Assembly (NCBI RefSeq): GCF_000316115.1
Contig: NZ_JH993797.1
Coordinates: 978,486 to 1,042,485 of the forward strand
Length of the DNA: 64,000 bases
Source: Leptolyngbya sp. PCC 7375
GTDB taxonomy: Bacteria; Cyanobacteriota; Cyanobacteriia; Phormidesmidales; Phormidesmidaceae
Direction: 5' to 3'
Positions within the stretch are counted from its first letter, which is position 1. Each line of letters opens with the position of its first letter. Shown piece by piece: positions 59,623 to 64,000 of the stretch. The notes under the pieces are model-generated. The model was not told the DNA's origin, did no database searches, and saw only the letters and a program-made list of their open reading frames with translations. Made by a program: the position numbers and the translations under genes.

Positions 59623-59638
59623 GGTATACCGATTCGGA

Positions 59639-60721
59639 TTAGATCTGCTCAAAAGACAGTCTAAATATTTTGGTGCTGGTTTCAGTACTGCCGTATTTTA
59701 TAAAACCACCAGAGACATAAATATGCCCATCGTGGACAAATGCAGCATGGGCGTAACGGGTTTCAGGTAACGGTGGTAGCTCTTTCCATGACGCCAGATT
59801 ACCTTGGTCATCGACGGGGGCAGCTTCGACGGTGGAGAGAACTGTGTTGGCAGCACCACCTGCGATCGCAACTAATGTTTTATCCACTAAAACAGTTGCA
59901 TGTCGCTGTCGTGCTGTAATTTTCCCCACCGGTTCAAACGGTGACAGGGTTTTATCCACTTGAACATCAGCCACCCAAACCTGATCCAGTAATTCACTCG
60001 GTCTAAACTGGGCCGTACCAGACACTGCAAAAATGCGATTATCCACAGTTGTTGCCGTTACCCAGCCGATGCGGGTGGGAAAGGGTGCCAGTTCTTGAAA
60101 GTCTCCCACAGTTCCATCGGCGGCAAGAGTGGCTGTAAACACCTTGTCAATTACCGTCGTATTGTTTGGGCGAAACGTATTGCTGCCACCCAGAATATAA
60201 AGCTGATTATTCAGGCTAGTGACGGCATGAATCGTTAGTGGTTCTGGTAACTCTCCTACATCTACCCATTCTGTAATATCACCGTGCTGATTGGGAACCG
60301 CCCGCAAAATTCGGTTTGAAACCTCACTGCCATCCCAGAAGCCATTATCTCCTCCAAACACATACAAAGCACCATTATGGATAGCCACCATGTGGTGTTG
60401 TAGCTTTAGAGGCAAAGGAGCCGTTGTGTCTTGCCAGTCACCAAATATGCCCTCTGACGTTAGGGGCGCAAAAAAGACATCCTCATGAATGCCTTTGGTC
60501 TCATTCCAGCCACCAATCACATAGATATAGTCCCCCAATACCATCATTTGGTGGGATTCTAAAGGCGTTGGTAACTGACCAATTTCTTGCCAGGGAGAGT
60601 CTTCTTGGTTTTGGCTGATTCTTTGAGCGGCCTACTGCTGCGGTGTGCAGGCTACTACAGGAAAAATAGAAATTGTCAAAGCCAGTCCAACAGAAATAAA
60701 TATTCGAGTAAGCCTTACCAT
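59639..60721 (-). CDS. Kelch-repeat lipoprotein, interrupted by an in-frame amber codon
   Basis: From ATG 60721 the frame reads a lipoprotein signal (MVRLTRIFISVGLALTISIF, then PVVAC-TPQQ), with Cys25 as the lipid site, then TAG at codon 30 (60632-60634), then continues in frame AAQRISQNQEDSPWQEIGQL into MMVLGDYIYVIGGWNE. The rest, to 59639, is about five Kelch motifs (GGxxG with Y/V and W spaced as in beta-propellers): YVFGGD, YILGGSNTF, IYVSGG and others. A single change from CAG (two CAG codons precede it) would create the TAG. As it stands only a start at 60547, without export signal, gives the propeller, so this is a nonsense mutant or a readthrough case. Confidence 0.75.
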
Positions 60722-60734
60722 AAGCAAGTTTCAG

Positions 60735-61499
60735 TTATTGATTCTCTATGAGTTCCAACACCCACTGCTGATGCTCGGGAGTGAATTTAGGACTAGGAGG
60801 TTGACTGTAGTCAATAGCCAAATGATATCGGCCCTTTTTATACACCTGATCGAGTAATGGCTGGATCTCTAGTAAAACATCTGATTCACCGGGCAACAAT
60901 GGAATTGGAATAGGGGGAACAGTCTGTTGTAAGCTAAAGGCAAATAGATTCCCAATCGGTCGCTGATCACCAGGACAGACTAAAATACGATAGTCCTTCA
61001 GGTTTTTGCTCACCATTGGAAACGATCTACCGCCTCTGAGCAAATCAATTTCTACCAGGTTAGTTGTACTACTGAGAATTTGATTACGTTTACGTTCGTA
61101 GGCAATACGTCCCTCACCAGATCGCTTATTTTTAGGTGAGAGCAGTTCAATCACAGTAACAACCCGACCCGTCGCAACTTCACGAATCTCCAGGTAACGT
61201 TCATTGACTTCTGTTGTCACAGGAACGGTTACTTGCTCAGGCTCTATAGGCAAGGTAAGAACTACACTAGTATTGTTAACCTGAGTTGTTTTACGGGTCG
61301 CTACAGTAACATCTGGAATACCGACTAGAACACCATCTTCATCACCAAAGTAGGTGCGCTTTTCAATTTCCACACGATATTTTTCACTTAGATGGTCAAC
61401 GAGTTCGTCGGCCATGGCCACAATTAATCGATTGTGAACCGCTGGCCACAATTCTGAGTTTTCTAAGTAGGGATCCATCCCTGGAAACGGTGATGCCAT
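60735..61499 (-). CDS. DUF4058 family protein
   Basis: About 254 residues. MASPFPGMDPYLENSELWPA at the N-terminus, YRVEIEKRTYFGDEDGVLVG, and ELLSPKNKRSGEGRIAYERK define DUF4058, a family common and multicopy in cyanobacteria. The pattern E-x5-PKNK resembles PD-(D/E)xK-like cores, but that is inference. I start it at ATG 61499, since the frame's earlier start at 61517 adds six atypical residues. It is followed by the Kelch gene after 13 bases. Confidence 0.9.
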   Translation of the reverse strand: MASPFPGMDPYLENSELWPAVHNRLIVAMADELVDHLSEKYRVEIEKRTYFGDEDGVLVGIPDVTVATRKTTQVNNTSVVLTLPIEPEQVTVPVTTEVNERYLEIREVATGRVVTVIELLSPKNKRSGEGRIAYERKRNQILSSTTNLVEIDLLRGGRSFPMVSKNLKDYRILVCPGDQRPIGNLFAFSLQQTVPPIPIPLLPGESDVLLEIQPLLDQVYKKGRYHLAIDYSQPPSPKFTPEHQQWVLELIENQ

Positions 61500-61535
61500 G
61501 GTCAAGTGATTTGGCAATTTCCTTAATTATGGCCA

Positions 61536-64000
61536 TTATAGCCCTACCCCCTCCAGGGTCTCATCAGCGACGTCATAAAGCTCCTGTAGCTTTTCCAGGG
61601 TTTCTTCTTCAGCTTGCCACAGCCCACGTCCATTAGCCTCAATCATCCGTCCGATGATATTACGGAAGGCTTCTGGGTTTGCTTTCCGCAGACGATTCGC
61701 CATGGTTTCATCCAGGGCATAGGTTTGGGCGGCCTGGTCATAGACCCAATTATCTTGGAAGCCAGTGGTCCCTCCCCAGCCAATCAGGGCCGTCATCCGT
61801 TGAGAAATTTCATAGGCTCCACCAGAACCCTGGTCTGCCATAGCGTCAGCCCACTTAGGGTTAAGCAATTTGGTGCGATACTCCATGCGCAATACATCTT
61901 CCAGCTTGCGGGGGGTGGTGTCCTGGGAAAAACTCTCCACAAAGCTAGCAGTCACTCGTTTACCCTGACGTTTTTCGGCAGCCTTTTTGAGGGCTCCAGT
62001 ATTGGCGTAATACTCCTGAATGTCGGTGAGGCCATATTCGACAGAGTCAATTTGCTGCACAATGCGGCCTGTACTTTGTAGAAGAGTATTGAGCACGTCT
62101 GGGCGAGCCTGTCCCTTATCGCTACGACCGTAGCTAAAGGCATTGCGATCGCGCCACGTATCCGCCAGCTCTTCCCCCGACTCCCAGTTAGAATCCGTCA
62201 CCCGGTCATTCACCAGCGACCCATAGTCCCCAGTCGGATTGGAAAATAATCGAGCCGACACATTCTCCACCCCTTGGGCCTTCAGCTCTAAGGCATGTTT
62301 ACGAATAAAATTCTGTTCTGGGGGTTCATCAGCCTCGGCAGCGCGGAGAAACAGATCATCCAACAACTCAATGATATTCACAAAGCTATCGCGAAAGATG
62401 CCGGAGAGATTGCCCAAAATATCGATGCGGGGATGATCCATCTGCCCTAGAGGGATTAGCCCATAGCGCACAATCCGCCCCGTACCTTCTTTAATCGGTT
62501 CCGCCCCCACTAGCTCTAGCAAAATCCCTAAAGATTCTCCCTTAGTCTTGATGGCATCCAGTCCCCAGAGCATTACAGCAACAGTTTCAGGATACTCACC
62601 AGAGTCCTCCAAATTCTGAGCGATGAGCTTCCGACCCATGGCTCGACCGCGTTCGTAGGCAGCCGGAGAGGGCATACGATAGGGATCTAGTGCATGGATA
62701 TTGCGGCCTGTGGGGAGGGCACCGGGACCGTCCCGCAGCAGGTCTCCGCCCGGTGCTGGAGGGATATATTCACCGTTGAGGCCTCGCAATAGATTTGTCA
62801 GTTCGTCAGTAGTTTGAGTCAGTCCCTGACGAATGAACATGGCTTCGTCTAATAAGGCTGATGTCAGCGGTTCACTGGCTGGATAGCGTTTAGCCAACGT
62901 TTCAACTAGAGAATTTTCTGGTAGGGTATCGGCTGCGATTTGTTCTACCAGCTCAGTCGATAGTCTCTCTCCAAAATAAGCCGCAAGATAACTGCTGATA
63001 TCTTCTATTTCAGGAGACTGCCCCAACACATGTAGACCACTGGAAAACAGTCGATTCTCTAGCACCTGTAGATACTCATAAACAGCGACAAAATACCGAT
63101 CTAACACCGCATTACTAAACAACCTGGCATGCTCAGGTGTAAACTCCAGACCCTGGGCCTTTAGTTCTGGCAGTGGACAATCTGTGGCCAGACCTGTATC
63201 GGTAATCTTGGTGAGAATGGCATCTTGCAAAACTCGATTTGCCTGGGGATCTTCGCGAAATTCAGCGATCAGCTCTCGCAGCGTGATCAGTTCTTTGTAT
63301 AACCCCGCTCGTCCATAGGGGGGCACATTGTGGGAGACCAGCACTCCGTAACCTCGCCGCTTGGCCAAAATGGACTCTGACGGGTTATTGGCTGCATACA
63401 CATATAGATGGGGCAGATTTCCCAACAGAATGTCAGACCAGGAATAGCCCGTATTACCCAATGGGGAACCCGGTAGCCATTCCACGGTGCCATGCATGCC
63501 AAAATGCACCACCGCATCTGCCTGAAACTCTTCTTGCAGCCAGGTATAAAACGCTGCGTACTGAGGGTGGGGGGTTAAATCTCGTTCAAACATCAGTCGC
63601 ATGGGATCCCCCGCTAGACCTAAGGGGGGCTGCACCCCAATCCACACATTGCCCAGCTGAATGCCACCCACATGGAAATTTTCACCGATGGTCTTAATGC
63701 CGCTTTTGGTAAGGGACTGCCACTGTTTTTCAATTTTGGAGACTTTCAAATAGCCCAACCATTTTTCTAAGGTTCTGACATTGACAGTGGCTGGGACGGA
63801 GAGTGGGGGGAGCTCTTCGTTATGGGTGATTTGTTCTGCCTGCCTGGGAGTCATCCATTGATTTTCATCATCGGCTGTCTTTACCCAGTCAATGATTTTC
63901 TCGCCATCTTTGGGTAGTTCTCCCACCTGGTATCCCTGGGCTTTCAGGGCTTGTAAAAGGGTTAGGAGAGATTTTGGTACATTCAAAAGCGCGGCTGTGC
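61536..64000 (-). CDS. chlH: Magnesium chelatase subunit H (ChlH/CobN family), 5' end outside the window
   Basis: The frame is open to the window edge, so only about the last 820 of roughly 1330 residues are present. GYQVGELPKDGEKIIDWV, VVHFGMHGTVEWLPGSPLG, LPTGRNIHALDPYRMPS, NIIGRMIEANGRGLWQAEEE and the end ELYDVADETLEGVGL are typical of ChlH, which binds protoporphyrin IX and receives magnesium in chlorophyll synthesis. The closely related CobN differs in length and sequence. A TTG at 63984-63986 is not the true start. No frameshift or stop is seen in the part visible. Confidence 0.92.
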   Translation of the reverse strand, partial: TAALLNVPKSLLTLLQALKAQGYQVGELPKDGEKIIDWVKTADDENQWMTPRQAEQITHNEELPPLSVPATVNVRTLEKWLGYLKVSKIEKQWQSLTKSGIKTIGENFHVGGIQLGNVWIGVQPPLGLAGDPMRLMFERDLTPHPQYAAFYTWLQEEFQADAVVHFGMHGTVEWLPGSPLGNTGYSWSDILLGNLPHLYVYAANNPSESILAKRRGYGVLVSHNVPPYGRAGLYKELITLRELIAEFREDPQANRVLQDAILTKITDTGLATDCPLPELKAQGLEFTPEHARLFSNAVLDRYFVAVYEYLQVLENRLFSSGLHVLGQSPEIEDISSYLAAYFGERLSTELVEQIAADTLPENSLVETLAKRYPASEPLTSALLDEAMFIRQGLTQTTDELTNLLRGLNGEYIPPAPGGDLLRDGPGALPTGRNIHALDPYRMPSPAAYERGRAMGRKLIAQNLEDSGEYPETVAVMLWGLDAIKTKGESLGILLELVGAEPIKEGTGRIVRYGLIPLGQMDHPRIDILGNLSGIFRDSFVNIIELLDDLFLRAAEADEPPEQNFIRKHALELKAQGVENVSARLFSNPTGDYGSLVNDRVTDSNWESGEELADTWRDRNAFSYGRSDKGQARPDVLNTLLQSTGRIVQQIDSVEYGLTDIQEYYANTGALKKAAEKRQGKRVTASFVESFSQDTTPRKLEDVLRMEYRTKLLNPKWADAMADQGSGGAYEISQRMTALIGWGGTTGFQDNWVYDQAAQTYALDETMANRLRKANPEAFRNIIGRMIEANGRGLWQAEEETLEKLQELYDVADETLEGVGL

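Noticed and set aside
60645..60857. 70-codon plus-strand ORF over the Kelch signal peptide
   Set aside because: It is antisense to the lipoprotein signal and the DUF4058 gene and shows no protein pattern.

Overview
The window looks like a chromosomal segment of a cyanobacterium. The HIP1 octamer GCGATCGC recurs throughout (for example at 17442-17449). The gene content fits: a magnesium/cobalt chelatase large subunit, a slr1212-like ethylene receptor kinase, an Rcp1-like response regulator, a PEP-CTERM protein, MalT-like and DUF4058 proteins, and perfect NtcA boxes. Genus cannot be fixed from sequence alone. I saw no rRNA, tRNA, CRISPR array or complete insertion sequence.

Layout. 0-4.5 kb: a 5'-truncated sulfotransferase, a NarL-type two-component pair and a methyltransferase. 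4.5-11.2 kb: an ethylene-binding multi-PAS histidine kinase, overlapping a short receiver protein and followed by a REC-PAS-GGDEF-EAL protein; together these suggest an ethylene to phosphorelay to cyclic-di-GMP route. 11.3-15 kb: a tight three-gene run of a very acidic 640-residue protein, a frameshifted gene and a GshB-like ATP-grasp enzyme. 15.1-21.5 kb: a MacAB/DevBCA-like exporter, an LTPEQ-repeat periplasmic protein, a VC0807-type membrane protein and an amine oxidase. 21.7-31 kb: regulators (two TetR, MalT-like LuxR, AraC) beside small redox and NTF2-fold genes. This area is decaying: a 171-bp MITE-like element splits one gene, a P-loop kinase gene is deleted to a relic, and a 34-bp palindromic repeat follows it.

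31-39.2 kb is a nitrogen-scavenging locus: a four-gene polyamine-type ABC transporter, an N-carbamoyl-amino-acid/allantoate-type hydrolase, a relic of a nucleobase permease, an allophanate-hydrolase-C-like protein and a dihydropyrimidinase. Two perfect GTA-N8-TAC boxes in the promoter regions point to NtcA control, so uptake and opening of a cyclic ureide or pyrimidine under nitrogen limitation is the likely job. 39-48.9 kb: a PEP-CTERM protein, two small secreted proteins, a Tat-exported multicopper oxidase, a hybrid kinase, RNase PH and an MFS exporter.

48.9-51.8 kb holds a 2-isopropylmalate synthase of the long proteobacterial/actinobacterial type. About 840 bases upstream of it is a 28-codon leader peptide with nine leucines, and between them lies an unusually hairpin-rich non-coding stretch; this is the most distinctive regulatory structure in the window. 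51.8-64 kb: an MscS channel, tandem universal stress protein, animal-type haem peroxidase, DUF1569 protein, aldo/keto reductase, GNAT acetyltransferase, a Kelch-repeat lipoprotein with an in-frame amber codon, a DUF4058 protein, and the C-terminal two thirds of ChlH running off the end.
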